From assembly GCA_012845835.1 (NCBI GenBank), contig JABAKD010000027.1:7433364-7497363 (forward strand): 64,000 bases of DNA, written 5' to 3'. The notes beneath the pieces are model-generated. The model was not told where the DNA came from, ran no database searches, and saw only the letters and a program-made list of their open reading frames with translations. Made by a program: the position numbers and the translations under genes. Numbering within the stretch: the first letter of the stretch is position 1; each line of letters starts with the position of its first letter. Of the stretch, positions 36,145 to 45,773 are shown piece after piece. This stretch comes from Undaria pinnatifida (taxonomy: Eukaryota; Sar; Phaeophyceae; Laminariales; Alariaceae).

Positions 36145-37725
36145 AACGCCCCCTCTTTTCCGACCACCTACACGATCGCCTAGAACTAGCACCACGCGTA
36201 TAACAAGCTGCTACATATCTTTGATCTCACAGCCAAAGTGTATTTGAATATTATTTGTGACCTAAACCTCCTAAAAATCCCCCCCCCCCTCTTGCTCTCC
36301 CTTACTCAAACGCCCCACCAAATATCAAAATCCGCCACATTAATAAACACTTCACGCACAGGATATCACCTCATTATCTTTCGAGAGCCATCCATGCCGC
36401 TGTGTTCCCCCCCCCCCCCCCCCTCCAACGCCCCCTCTTTCCCGACCACCTGCACGATCGCCTAGACCTAGCACCACGCGTATAACAAGCTGCTACATAT
36501 CTTTGATCTCACAGCCAAAGTGTATTTGAATATTATTTGTGACCTAAACCTCCTAAAAATCCCCCCCCCCCCCTCTTGCTCTCCCTTACTCAAACGCCCC
36601 ACCAAATATCAAAATCCGCCACATTAATAAACACTTCACGCACAGGATATCACCTCATCATCTTTCGAGAGCCATCCATGCCGCTGTGTTCCCCCCCCCC
36701 CCCCCCCGCCTCGAACGCCCCCTCTTTCCCGACCACCTGCACGATCGCCTAGACCTAGCACCACGCGTATAACAAGCCCCTACATATCTTTGATCTCACA
36801 GCCGAAGTGTATTTGAATATTATTTGTGACCTAAACCTCCTAAAAATCCCCCCCCCCCCTCTTGCTCTCCCTTACTCAAACGCCCCACCAAATATCAAAA
36901 TCCGCCACATTAATAAACACTTCACGCACAGGATATCACCTCATTATCTTTCGAGAGCCATCCATGCCGTTGTGTTTCCCCCCCCCCCGCCTCGAACGCC
37001 CCCTTCTTCCCCATCACCCGCACCTTCGCCTAGACCTAGCACCACACGTATAACAAACCCCTCACCTAAAGCCCTTTCCCCCCCCCCCCCCCGCCCCCCC
37101 CCCCCGCCCCCACCCCCCACCCTCCCCCCCCAACCCATCCCAACCCCACCCCCTCGAACACTCCACCCTCTCTTTACTCACTGATTGTACGACTTACCCC
37201 AGGATTTACATGATAAACTGATGTATTATTTCCAAAAATGTCACATTTATCCCCTCGAAATAATGTATAGTTTCCAGGCACATATTGAGCTGCCCCCCCC
37301 CCCCCCCCCCCGCCCCAACCCCCCCCTCCCCCCCCCGCCCCCAATAATATACTGGTGCCAAAACCGTCAGATTTATCCCCTCGAAAGGATTTATAGCTTA
37401 CATGCACAAACCTTTCCCCCCCCCCCCCCCCCCGCCCCCCTCCAAACCCGCTCGCTTTTGATCAAAACCAGGCCCCCGCTTTCCCTTCACAGCTGTCAGA
37501 TTTTGTCCCCCTCAGAAACGGGTTTTATAGTTTCCGCGCACAGACTGACTAAAATCATCCTGTTGACCCTGATAGCTACACTGTAGCTGTAAGGGGAGTC
37601 GCCGACCTATATCCTTAATGAGGACACACAACTCGTAATGCGCGCGATCGGAGTATCACACACAGCTTGCAAAGATGAGTTTCGACGAAATCTTCGATCT
37701 CACAGCTGGAGTGTATTTTAATTTT
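35828..37725. repeat. segmental duplication S, copy 2 (poly-C satellite)
   Basis: This is the second copy of the 32966-34420 block, expanded by three tandem units of about 300 bp (36165-37060). It ends with the same GTCGCCGACCTATATCC, CGATCGGAGTATCACACACA and GATGAGTTTCGACGAAATC phrases as copy 1. Confidence 0.8.
36165..37060. repeat. about 300-bp tandem unit, 3 copies
   Basis: Each unit reads CGCCTAGAACTAGCACCACG or CGCCTAGACCTAGC, GTATTTGAATATTATTTGTG, CCTAAACCTCC, a C-run, CAAACGCCCCACCAAATATC, CACTTCACGCACAGGATATC, GAGAGCCATCCATGCCG and a second C-run. C-run lengths vary most. Confidence 0.9.
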
Positions 37726-37744
37726 TATAATAAAATATCCTACC

Positions 37745-37915
37745 GCTGCCGTTATGAGATGCTGTGCATGGTCTTTATTTGTGGAGTGCAGATTCCGATC
37801 TCGGAAGCATTTGCTAGATCATCGTACGGCTCCCACCAGGCAACGAGAATTGAGCTATAGACTATGCAGATCTTCCATGAACGATCTAGATCATCAAGCA
37901 GGGATCGATGATCTG
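37745..37915 (+). repeat. GATC-rich dispersed element, copy at 37.8 kb
   Basis: The core phrases GAGATGCTGTGCATGGTC, GTACGGCTCCCACCAGGCAA, TGCAGATCTTCC and GATCTAGATCATCAAG are present in order. It lies about 180 bp upstream of the TAF7 start codon and may overlap its promoter. Confidence 0.7.
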
Positions 37916-38090
37916 CCCGACTTGTGAAGAATGCATAAGAACGACTTGCCATGTGTTCCATTAATATATTTATGCTTGTCTTATCCCCTTCTCGTTGCAC
38001 CTTTTTTTTGTCGCCACCATATTTTCTCCTGGCATAGCGATCGTTTTTGGGGGCTACAAGGGCTATTCATAGACGCGCTCGCCGAGAAAA

Positions 38091-38224
38091 ATGTCGGCGA
38101 CGACGTACCGGCAGTTAGTGCTGCGTCTCCCGGATGGACTGAAGGAGACGATGAGAGATAGGGTGGCGGCAGACACGGCATTGGATGGCGTCGATTTCAC
38201 TCCGACCAAAAAGGGAAGCCGAAG
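38091..38224 (+). CDS. TAF7: TAF7 exon 1
   Basis: ATG opens [20 protein letters not shown], the typical start of the TAF7 domain. The exon ends two bases into an Arg codon at donor GTAACT. A G-rich tract of about 180 bp follows in the intron. Confidence 0.9.
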
Positions 38225-40466
38225 GTAACTTGGCTTTTTTCCGGGGGGGGGGGAAGGGGGGAGGGGGAGGGAGGGGGGGAGAAGGGGGCAAGGGGGTTGG
38301 GGGGGGGGGGGGAGAGGGAGGGGGGACGAGGGGCGGAGGCTGAGGCGGGCGAGGGAAAGGGGGGCGGGGGCGGGAGGGGGACGAGGGTATTGGGAGGAAG
38401 GCGATAGGAAAGCTGGGGGGCACTGGAGGAGGGCAGGTTTTTCTCCCAAATGGGTTTCGAAAAGAGCCTTCTCCGCCGTTTCTGCGTCCGGACGAAAACA
38501 CTAATATAAAGTTCAAACGAATAAAAGTAACCAACAGCGTCTTAAAAAACAGCTATGAACACAAGAATATTTCGTAAACTATCAAACGTAAACGCTCTAA
38601 ACAAAGCAGGTTCACGTTTACAATGGACGGGAAAACGTACCCCGCCCGCTTGGTGGACCTCCCATGCATCGTGGAAACCCAGAAAACGCTGGACAGGAGC
38701 ACCTTCTTCAAGAGTGGCGACGTTGGGCAGATGCTCATTGTCTACAAGGTGAGGTCAAGAGGCGGGAAGAGGGGGGGAGGGGGTGGAGGGGGGAAAGGGA
38801 TGGGGGGGGAGAGAGGGGGGGGCGGAGGAGGAGAGGAACGGGGCATTGGAGGGTGTTGGGGGAGGAGGGGGGGAGGAGGGAGGGGGGAGGGGGACAGGGA
38901 GGGAAGGGGTACGGGGAAGGTGAGGGGGAAGGGGGAAGGTGGAGTATGTGACCTAGGCGGGGTGGGGAATGCTCGTGGTTGTCGTCGAAGCGCCATCTGC
39001 CTGTTTGCGTGTCTCTCACTTTGTCTGCATGTTTGTGTTACTTTGTGTTTGTCTCTGTTGGCTTTTGTCTTTCTTTGCATATCTCGGTTTGTCTCTGCAT
39101 CTCTCTGCCCACCTCCGCCTCATGCGATGTCTCTCTCTGTTTGTCTGTTTTCCCGTCTGGGCCTGTATATTCTGTTGTATTTTCCCTCTATACCCCGCCC
39201 CGCCACCCCCTCACCACCCCTGGCCTATTATATATAGGTTGGGTTGGCGTCGGTTGGCAACGACACTGTAAAACATACCGCTCACTACATGAGCTAGACC
39301 ACCAGGGTACCGTTGTTTTTTTTCTCTTTTTCTTCTTTTTTGGGGGGCGTCGATTACAGCTGGCGGTCATGTTAGATCCTTTGTGCGTGGTGAAGAACTT
39401 TTACTCCGCACAAGGGGAAGTATCGTATCACGCAGTGTTTGTTGCGAGGCACCCACGAGGGAGTTACATAGTACTCCCATTGCTGTCTCTGGAAGTGGCC
39501 ATACCGGAAATTAAATTAATTAATTGAAGCTGTCATCCATATGCAAGTCCGCCTCGCAAGCGGTGCTTAGTAGGATGCAGCTCACCCTTCATGCGACTCG
39601 CCGAACACCTCACGGCGCTTCGCGCTTGGTGCAGGCAATGTCTGCCTGGTCGGTGAAAACCCGATATGCTCCGTCCCGGCATAATAGGGAGCGAGGGTCT
39701 ATGGTCTTTAGACTACGGCTATGCATGAAACGACCACCCCCCGCCCCCTTCCCCCCCCTCCCCCCCTCCCCGTCTCGAAAGGGATGCGTGGTCAATGGTC
39801 AAATAACTAAGGCAAGCAGAAAATGAGTACTCCCCCCCCCCTCCCCCCCTCTCCCCCTTCCCTTACCCTCCCGCCCTGTCCACTTTCTCATGGCACTTCC
39901 TAACAGGACGAGGCCGCTTACAAGAAGGACGACGGCAACGCTGCCTCTGCCAGTCCTCGAGGACTCTACCCCGATGGATTAACGCCTCCTACGAAGAATA
40001 TCGTGCGGAGGCGTTTTATGAAGGCGCGGCCAGATCTGGGGAAGTTCGACCGCACTGAGGTAGGTAGATCGGGTGTGTTGTAGGGTGGTGGTTGTGGCGG
40101 CGGTGTGTGTTGGTAGTGGCAGTAGCGGTGGTAACATTGACAGGAGGAGGAGGAGGAGTCGTAGAGGTAGTAGTAGTAGTAATAGTAGTAGTAGCAGTAG
40201 TAGTAGCAGTAGTAGTAGTAGCAGTAGTCGTAGCAGCAGCAGCAGTGGTATATCAGTACTGTAATAGGAGACCGGTCGTTTGGGGAGCGCCAATGCCTCT
40301 TCAATGTACTGCTTTTAGTTCAGGGGGTGGGCAGTCAAGGGGTCAATCTACGGTCTCCAATATACGTGGTAGCAGATTTGGTCTTCCGAGGCTCCTCCGC
40401 CCCTCGCCCCAACCGCCCTCCCTCCTTTCCTCCCCCCCTCCCTCTCTCTCGCTCTCTCTCTCTCTT

Positions 40467-40497
<31 letters not shown>

Positions 40498-43400
40498 CTC
40501 TTTCTCTCTCTCTCTTTCTCCTCCCCGTGCCTTCGACTTGCTCGGCAAACGCCGAAACAAACGAACGAAAAACACACACACCAAAAAACATTCACAAAAA
40601 ACATGTTACACAAAACACAAACACCCAAAACACTAAACACTAAACGCGCACAAAACACCAAAAACACGAAACGAAAAAAAAACAGGTCATCTGCGTAGAA
40701 AGCCAGGTGCTGAAAATGCAACAAGATGTTCCCGACGGCCCCGATAAAGGAAAAAAGGCAACTGGAGGAGGAGGCGGTAGTGGGGGTGGGGGCAGCGGAG
40801 GCGGGACCGCGGGGGGAGGAAGTGGAAGCTCTTCTCGAGGAGGATCTGGAGGCGGAGGTGGGGGTGGGAGTTCCTCGAGAAGTCGCGGCGGTGGAAGTGA
40901 TGGGGGGAAGTCCGGAGGCTCGAGAAACGGAGGCGGTGGCGGCGGTGGCGGCGGGGGCGGGGCGGGGGGGGGCGGCGGCGAGAGAGTTATGTTCGAGCAC
41001 GAAGAGATTGTCACGTTCGAGCCGTGGATGGCGGACCCCGACATTGCGGCTGTTGGACGCTTGGAAGGCATTACGATCGAGGCAAGAATGGGGGGGGGAG
41101 GGGGAGGGGGGGGGGGGGGGGAGGGGGGCGTGTACCACAGCAACGACTACGGAAGCGACTATTACGAGGGGAGGAACGGGGGTAGAGATGTGACCGGAGG
41201 GGTGGGGGGGGGGTGTACTCATTTCATGCATAGCCGTGGTCATACGACCATACACGATGTGACCGGGGGCAGGGGATGCCTGTGCTTGTGCCTGTGCTTG
41301 TGCCTAAACTTACGCTTGCGCTCGCGCTTATGCTTACGGTTGCTCTTGCTATTGCTTGTCTTGCCTTGGTTTCGTTTCACGGCGGCAGGTTACGGGCGCA
41401 ACGAAGAAAGAGGAAGCCATGGCCGATGCCGGACGCGGAGGCGCTAGGGGCGCAGCGGCAGCAGCGGCAGCAGGGGCGGCGGGGAGCGCGGGTGGGGTGG
41501 CACCGCGTCTGTTCGGCTCCGAGCTGCTCTACGAGCATCCCGAGATGCTTCTCGCAGTGGTATGTACCTATGCGTAGACCTTCCAAGAACTACGTAATAT
41601 TTTCCCTTACTCATAACCCTTGGCGTTGGCAGGCAGCTTTTTTCGGGCGATATTGCGACTACCAAGCCACCCTGATGAACCATGGAAGCAAAAATATGGA
41701 AGAGTTGGGGAAACAGCGGTCCCCACCAACTACAGTTGAACATGAAAATATTATTCGGCTCCTCACTCAACACTTCTGCATTACATTTCTGATGCACTTG
41801 TTGCCTCATCTCTTTTGAACTGCCATGTTTTTTTTTTCTCTGTTACCCGGAAGGAAAACAACCCCCCTTGGGGGACAGGTTTTTCCTCCACCTGCCGCAT
41901 AGATATCTGAACCTGTTGGTTATACAGCACTGCCTGTTGAGCTTCTGAGTCACGTGACTCAGTTATCTCAGTGGATAGTGCTATACAACCATCAAAAACA
42001 TATGTTATCGAGTTCGAGTTCATTCCCCGGAGATCCTTGTTACTGAAAACATATGTGTTGTTGGTTATATAGCACCCGCTGAGCTACTGAGTCACCAACA
42101 GAACCTTCCCAGTGCCTCTCGTTCTCGAGTTTCCCTTTTTTGTTTCTGTGGTGGCTATTGCTTAGACCGCTATGTTTTCTTGTCCCCAGTGAATTGACCT
42201 GCGAACGGATGGCCGGAGCCCAACCATGCCCAGCCTCGGACGTGGCCGAGACTCCCAACAATGCCTACTATTGGCCTATTCCGCTTTCGAGATTGCTTCC
42301 AGACTGGTGTGATTGGGTCCATGCCGTACCTTGTCCAGGCTGTCTTTGGACCGCCTTGACTATCTGCTGCTGGCTGATTTGATACCCCTCAGGAGTCCAC
42401 CTCACACAACATCCGTAAAAGCTTGTCGATGCCTCCATACTCTTATCAACGCTCCCACACTCGTGTACGATGATGCCGACGGTGAAATTTCAGACAAAGT
42501 GATGCTCAACGCCATCAATTACACAATCGTCGCGATGGCGCTGCCGTCCGCTCCTGTCGACGACCTACCTCTTCTTCCCGCGTTCGTTCGATAAGCTCCC
42601 CTCGAAAGGAAGGAACCTAGACGCGGGTAGCCCGGTGCAGCTGCAAAATGCCGACAGCTTGCTGCGACCGGGAGAAATACATCAATGCGTCACTGGCAGT
42701 TTCCCTCCCGGAAATATCGTAACTACTAAGCCCCTCCGATGACCCGTGTAAGCAGGACTATGGAAGATTCGGGAAAACACCGGCTTCCACGAACTACAGT
42801 AGAACATTAATCTAAGATTCGGTCGGTCAAAACCCGCTACTGCGTTGAATTGCTGCTGTACGTCTATGTCTTTCTGCTCGTCGAGCATCCCGAGGTGCTT
42901 CTCGCGATGTTGCGTACCGCATTGTAAATACAAGTGCAAGTACGCTTTCGTTCCTAGAATACTTGTCGATAGGTTTGAGTCTTGTCGGTGGGCTTGTTGC
43001 GCCAGCAGCTGACAGCAGGCGGTGTATCATGCGCAGGGCACGACTAGCCGGCACCTGTATACTGTCTCTTTGGCATTTTTTGCTATACGAGCATCCCGAG
43101 ATGCCTCTCGCTGTGGTGTGGACCGCTACTGCAGTGTACCTCATATACTGCACTATCTATTGTTGTGGCTACCGTATAATTAAGGGAGGGGGGGGAGGGG
43201 GAGAGAGGAGGGAGGAGGTGTGGAAACAGCTGTGAACCATTGTAGCAGTGCGGTATATACCGCATTATCTGTTATGGATGCCGCAGAATGGAGGAAGGGG
43301 GAGGAGGCGAGGGGGGCGGGACCGTGTTGTTTTTCATCTTTCGCGTTGACCTTGTCACCGCCCTGCGCGCCCAGGAAGGCATGCTGGCCTTCTTCCGCGG

Positions 43401-45773
43401 CGGCAGTGCTTGACCTTATGCACCTCCCCTCCTCGCGCGCTCGGGCGATGTTGCTGCCGGCAGACTGATGTACCCGAGGATCCCACCCTGAAACCGCCAC
43501 CCTCGCCAAAGCTTAGCAAGACGCCGGCATCGCCCGTGGTGCTGTCTGCTGCGCCTAAAAAGAGGCAGCAGCAGCTTAGCCGCCCTGGCCGGGGAGTTGG
43601 ACAGGTAAGCGGGAGGGGTTGGTTTTGGTTCTGAAACCTAGGGGTGGGAGTGGGGGAGGGGGAGTTGGACAGGAAGGCCTCAGAATAGGCAACAATTGCT
43701 AAGACGCTCCGGCCGCGGAATTGGACAGGTAAGCGGTGCATTTGTTTTTTGGTGTAGGAAATGTTGACCGAGAAAGAGGCAGCAGCAGCTTAGCCGCCCC
43801 TGCTGGAGAGTGGGACATGCATCGTACGCGATAGTTTTTGGGGTTTTGTTCTGAAACCCGGGGTACTTAGGTTTGATACGTCGGGAATCATTTGTTCAGT
43901 CAGGTGTCATCATGGTGGTGGGTAGCTGGTTAAGCGGTTAGTCTAGGTGGTTAGAGGTACGTGATACGGTCACGGTTCGACGCGCTACGGTGCGTACCGT
44001 AGACACACATACGGTACACACAACCTGGTTTCGTGTGTATCCGTGCCATCCATCTACTCCATATACCCCACCCCACGCCACCCCGCCCCTCCATGGTACA
44101 TTAGGCTACGATATGCTTACGGTACGGATCAGTGTACGGCACGATTACGGCACAACACGTTACGGTGCGTACTGTAGACACGCATGGGATATGGTGTAGT
44201 GTGTGTGCGTGTATTCATCCCCTCCACTATACAGTCTTAGATTCGAGTACTGTACGGACCAGTATATAGTACGGTCATGGTTGGGAACAGCATGGCATGG
44301 TACGTACTGCAGACACACATAAAGTACACATACCCTGGTGTGGTGTGTGTGCGTGTATTTACATACAACCGTCCACCTGCAGTGCCCTCCCTCCCTTCCC
44401 CCCCCGGCGACTCGACACATTCGCCGCACGGGTCTTCTCCTTAGAACTAAAAAATGCATAAATCAAAACATCAACCATCGCGTTGTTTGTAACAAATACA
44501 TGAAAAGAAGTCGCGTTTTTTGCGGCTTTCATTCCCCACTAGGCGGCGGCTCAACGAGCATCCGGGAAGCCTTCTTCGACCACAGCGACACCCGCAGCAG
44601 CGACAGCGACTGCATCCGCGGCAACAGCAGCGGCAGCGGCGGCAGCGGCGGCAGCGGCGGCAGCGACGGCGGTAGTTACGACTACACCCGCCGCCGTGTC
44701 GCCAACAGCAGGGGCGGCTTCTGGTCTTGACGCGGACGTTGCTTCGGCCGTGATGGACGACATGAACGACGTGGAAGATGTGGTACGTGTACACCACGCG
44801 CTTGCGTTATTTTTTTTTTTGTGGTGGTGAGCATGGTAGTGGTGGTTGTGATGGTGTTGGTATTTGTTGTTGTTGTTGCTGTTGTTGGTGTTGCTGTTGC
44901 TGTTGCTGTTGCTGTTGGTGTTGGTGTTGGTGTTGGTGTTGGTATTGGTGTTGGTGTTGGTGTTGGTGCTGGTGTTGGTGTTGGTGTTGGTGTTGGTGTT
45001 GGTGTTGGTGTTGGTGTTGGTGTTGGTGTTGGTGTTGGTGTTGGTGTTGGTGTTGGTGTTGATGTTGGTGTTGTTGGTTGGTGTTGGTGTTGGTGTTGGT
45101 GTTGGTGTTGATGTTGGTGTTGTTGTTTTTCGTCGTTTCTGGTTAGCGTTTGATATGTTGTTAGTTTTTTGCTTGTATGTCGACCAACAAAAGTCTTGGA
45201 ATTGTTTGCGACCAACCCGGAAGACCTCCCAGTAAGCAGCACCAAGACGTTTGCGCCACCCCCCTCCCCCAATTCAAGCCCACCACCTCCCTAACAATGC
45301 ATTTGCTCCCAAGATCGATACACTACGCCTCACCGCTCCCCCCCCTCCCAACCTTCTCCTACTCTACCCTCGCCTCCACTTTTCTTGTTCCGGTGCGACT
45401 CTGTGTAACCATTTGTTTTTTCCGGGGGGGACACCGCCCGTCTTTTGGCATCTTCGTTATCGGCGTCATCATCACCGTCGTCATCACCATAACCGTCAAC
45501 ATCAACATCGTCATCACCGCCATCATCATCACCACAACCACCACCACCACCACCAACACCACCAACACCTCCACCACCACCGCCACCACCACCATCGTCA
45601 TCAACATCACCACTACCACCACCACGTCACCCTCGTCATCACCATCATCAACATCACCACCACCTCATCACCATCGCCGCTGCTACCTGCAGCTGGGGAT
45701 GGAAGACATTTTCTCGGGCGTGCCGGGAGATCTGGCGGATGGCAGCTCGGCGTGGCCGTCTGACGATGTTTAG
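38091..45773 (+). CDS. TAF7: TFIID subunit 7 (TAF7), multi-exon gene
   Basis: The product is the TAF7 subunit of the general transcription factor TFIID, which acts in the nucleus with TAF1 at core promoters. Proposed exons are 38091-38224, 38610-38748, 39907-40059, 40686-41081, 41389-41559, 43464-43604, 44543-44782 and 45693-45773, all in phase, giving about 484 residues (human TAF7 has 349). The conserved domain is in the first three exons: [20 protein letters not shown]-type [26 protein letters not shown] and [14 protein letters not shown]. Exon 4 adds a Gly-rich linker and exons 5-7 are Ala-rich with an acidic end, so the C-terminal half is low-complexity and lineage-specific. The start ATG is backed by an in-frame TAG at 38070-38072. 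Later exon borders are less certain than the first three. Confidence 0.9.
38610..38748 (+). CDS. TAF7: TAF7 exon 2
   Basis: After AAGCAG the exon completes Arg and reads [28 protein letters not shown] and [13 protein letters not shown], the core of the TAF1-binding TAF7 domain. The donor is GTGAGG in phase 0. It is followed by a G-rich intronic tract (38760-38945). Confidence 0.95.
39239..39735 (+). repeat. dispersed element R500, near full length
   Basis: All three blocks are present in TAF7 intron 2. The proximal block is GGTTGGCGTCGGTTGGCAAC, CTGTAAAACA and GAGCTAGACCACCAGGGTAC. The middle block is CACAAGGGGAAGTATCGTAT, GGCACCCACGAGGGAGTTAC and GTCTCTGGAAGTGGCC. The distal block runs GATGCAGCTCACCCTTCATG to CTACGGCTATGCATGAA. 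C-runs follow at the 3' side. The best match is 61613-62130. Confidence 0.85.
39907..40059 (+). CDS. TAF7: TAF7 exon 3
   Basis: These 51 codons between CTAACAG and GTAGGT, phase 0, read [20 protein letters not shown] then [12 protein letters not shown]. The G-(I/L)-T-x-P-x-K-N-(V/I)-x-x-R-R-F motif is diagnostic for TAF7. Confidence 0.95.
40130..40250. repeat. AGG/AGT/AGC triplet array
   Basis: About 120 bp of GTAGTAGTAG/GCAGTAG triplets in TAF7 intron 3. A (TCTC)n tract (40435-40525) lies further on in the same intron. Confidence 0.85.
40686..41081 (+). CDS. TAF7: TAF7 exon 4 (Gly-rich linker)
   Basis: The exon starts after a long A-rich stretch and AACAG, reads [20 protein letters not shown], then about 70 residues of Gly/Ser/Arg, then [20 protein letters not shown] and [11 protein letters not shown]. 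The proposed donor is the rare GC type (GAG/GCAAGA at 41082). Alternative in-phase donors GTGTAC (near 41131) or GTGACC (near 41190) would extend it, as the frame stays open to 41447. Confidence 0.75.
41205..41265 (-). repeat. dispersed element R500, short 3' fragment
   Basis: The segment ACTCATTTCATGCATAGCCG followed by TGGTCATACGACCATA, next to a G-run, is the terminal 60 bp of R500. This supports reading the region as intron. Confidence 0.7.
41389..41559 (+). CDS. TAF7: TAF7 exon 5
   Basis: After CGGCGGCAG the exon reads [20 protein letters not shown], a poly-Ala stretch, then [20 protein letters not shown] and V before donor GTATGT, phase 0. The LLYEHPEM end is echoed twice further down the next intron (42.88 and 43.09 kb). 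No family domain covers this part. Confidence 0.65.
41918..42100. repeat. tRNA-like SINE head with inverted partial copies
   Basis: On the plus strand TATCTCAGTGGATAGTGC (A box) and GAGTTCGAGTTC (B box) are about 55 nt apart, as in a tRNA gene. Two A-box-like inverted copies (CAGCACTGCC...GAGTCAC and TAGCACCCGCTGAGCTACTG) flank it. This fits nested tRNA-derived SINEs in opposite orientations. Confidence 0.6.
42870..43130 (+). pseudogene. two partial copies of the end of TAF7 exon 5
   Basis: At about 42873 (CTCGTCGAGCATCCCGAGGT, reading [11 protein letters not shown]) and about 43085 (CTATACGAGCATCCCGAGAT, reading [13 protein letters not shown]) the exon end and donor area recur. Intron sequence beside exon 5 (41628-41760) is also repeated at 42692-42825. 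These look like serial duplications within intron 5. Confidence 0.6.
43464..43604 (+). CDS. TAF7: TAF7 exon 6 (probable)
   Basis: These 47 codons between GCCGGCAG and GTAAGC, phase 0, read [20 protein letters not shown], then [19 protein letters not shown]. The segment is Pro/Lys-rich with no conserved domain. The frame, the donor and the phase fit the gene. The acceptor has a weak pyrimidine tract. Confidence 0.65.
43680..43815 (+). pseudogene. rearranged partial copies of TAF7 exon 6
   Basis: The exon end plus donor (CCGGCCGCGGAATTGGACAG, GTAAGCGG) recurs at about 43711-43740. The middle of the exon (AGAGGCAGCAGCAGCTTAGC, CGCCCC) recurs at about 43768-43800, in the opposite order to the real exon. 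Neither keeps an open frame with the gene. Confidence 0.65.
43913..43994 (+). repeat. tRNA-like segment (probable SINE head)
   Basis: GGTAGCTGGTTAAGCGGTTA (A-box-like) is followed by CACGGTTCGACGC (B-box-like) about 40 nt later. It leads into the local repeats at 43985-44365. Confidence 0.5.
43985..44365. repeat. ACGGT(A/G)CGTAC(T/C)G(T/C)AGACAC repeats
   Basis: Three related segments at about 43985, 44160 and 44295 share CGTACTGTAGACACACAT and a TGTGTGTGCGTGTAT phrase. Confidence 0.65.
44543..44782 (+). CDS. TAF7: TAF7 exon 7 (Ala-rich, acidic end)
   Basis: The exon follows TTTCATTCCCCACTAG and ends at GATGTG/GTACGT, both phase 0. It reads [20 protein letters not shown], a poly-Ala run, [13 protein letters not shown] and [20 protein letters not shown]. 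It contains no ATG near its start, so it is easily missed. The acidic end leads into the last exon. Confidence 0.75.
44860..45125. repeat. (TTGGTG)n hexamer array
   Basis: About 260 bp, mostly perfect, in the last TAF7 intron. A possible mini-exon at about 45190-45232 (reading [12 protein letters not shown]) was noted after it but its phase fits only with a non-canonical donor, so it is not included in the gene model. Confidence 0.9.
45470..45670. repeat. CAC/ATC/ACC triplet array
   Basis: About 200 bp of CACCAC/ATCATC triplets directly upstream of the last TAF7 exon. It yields His- and Thr-rich false frames. Confidence 0.85.
45693..45773 (+). CDS. TAF7: TAF7 last exon
   Basis: After CTACCTGCAG the exon reads [20 protein letters not shown], then WPSDDV and TAG at 45771-45773, phase 0. 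The acidic/hydrophobic tail follows on from the acidic end of exon 7. Confidence 0.75.
   Translation: MGMEDIFSGVPGDLADGSSAWPSDDV

Noticed and set aside
40335-41255. 306-codon minus-strand frame
   Set aside because: It is the shadow of TAF7 exon 4 and of the (TCTC)n tract.
42140-42594. Frames reading [16 protein letters not shown] and [19 protein letters not shown]
   Set aside because: They are not repeats, but no family was recognised and the region lies in TAF7 intron 5 beside SINEs. Insufficient to call a gene.
44682-45272. Thr-Pro repeat protein on the minus strand
   Set aside because: It is a translation of the (TTGGTG)n array inside a TAF7 intron.
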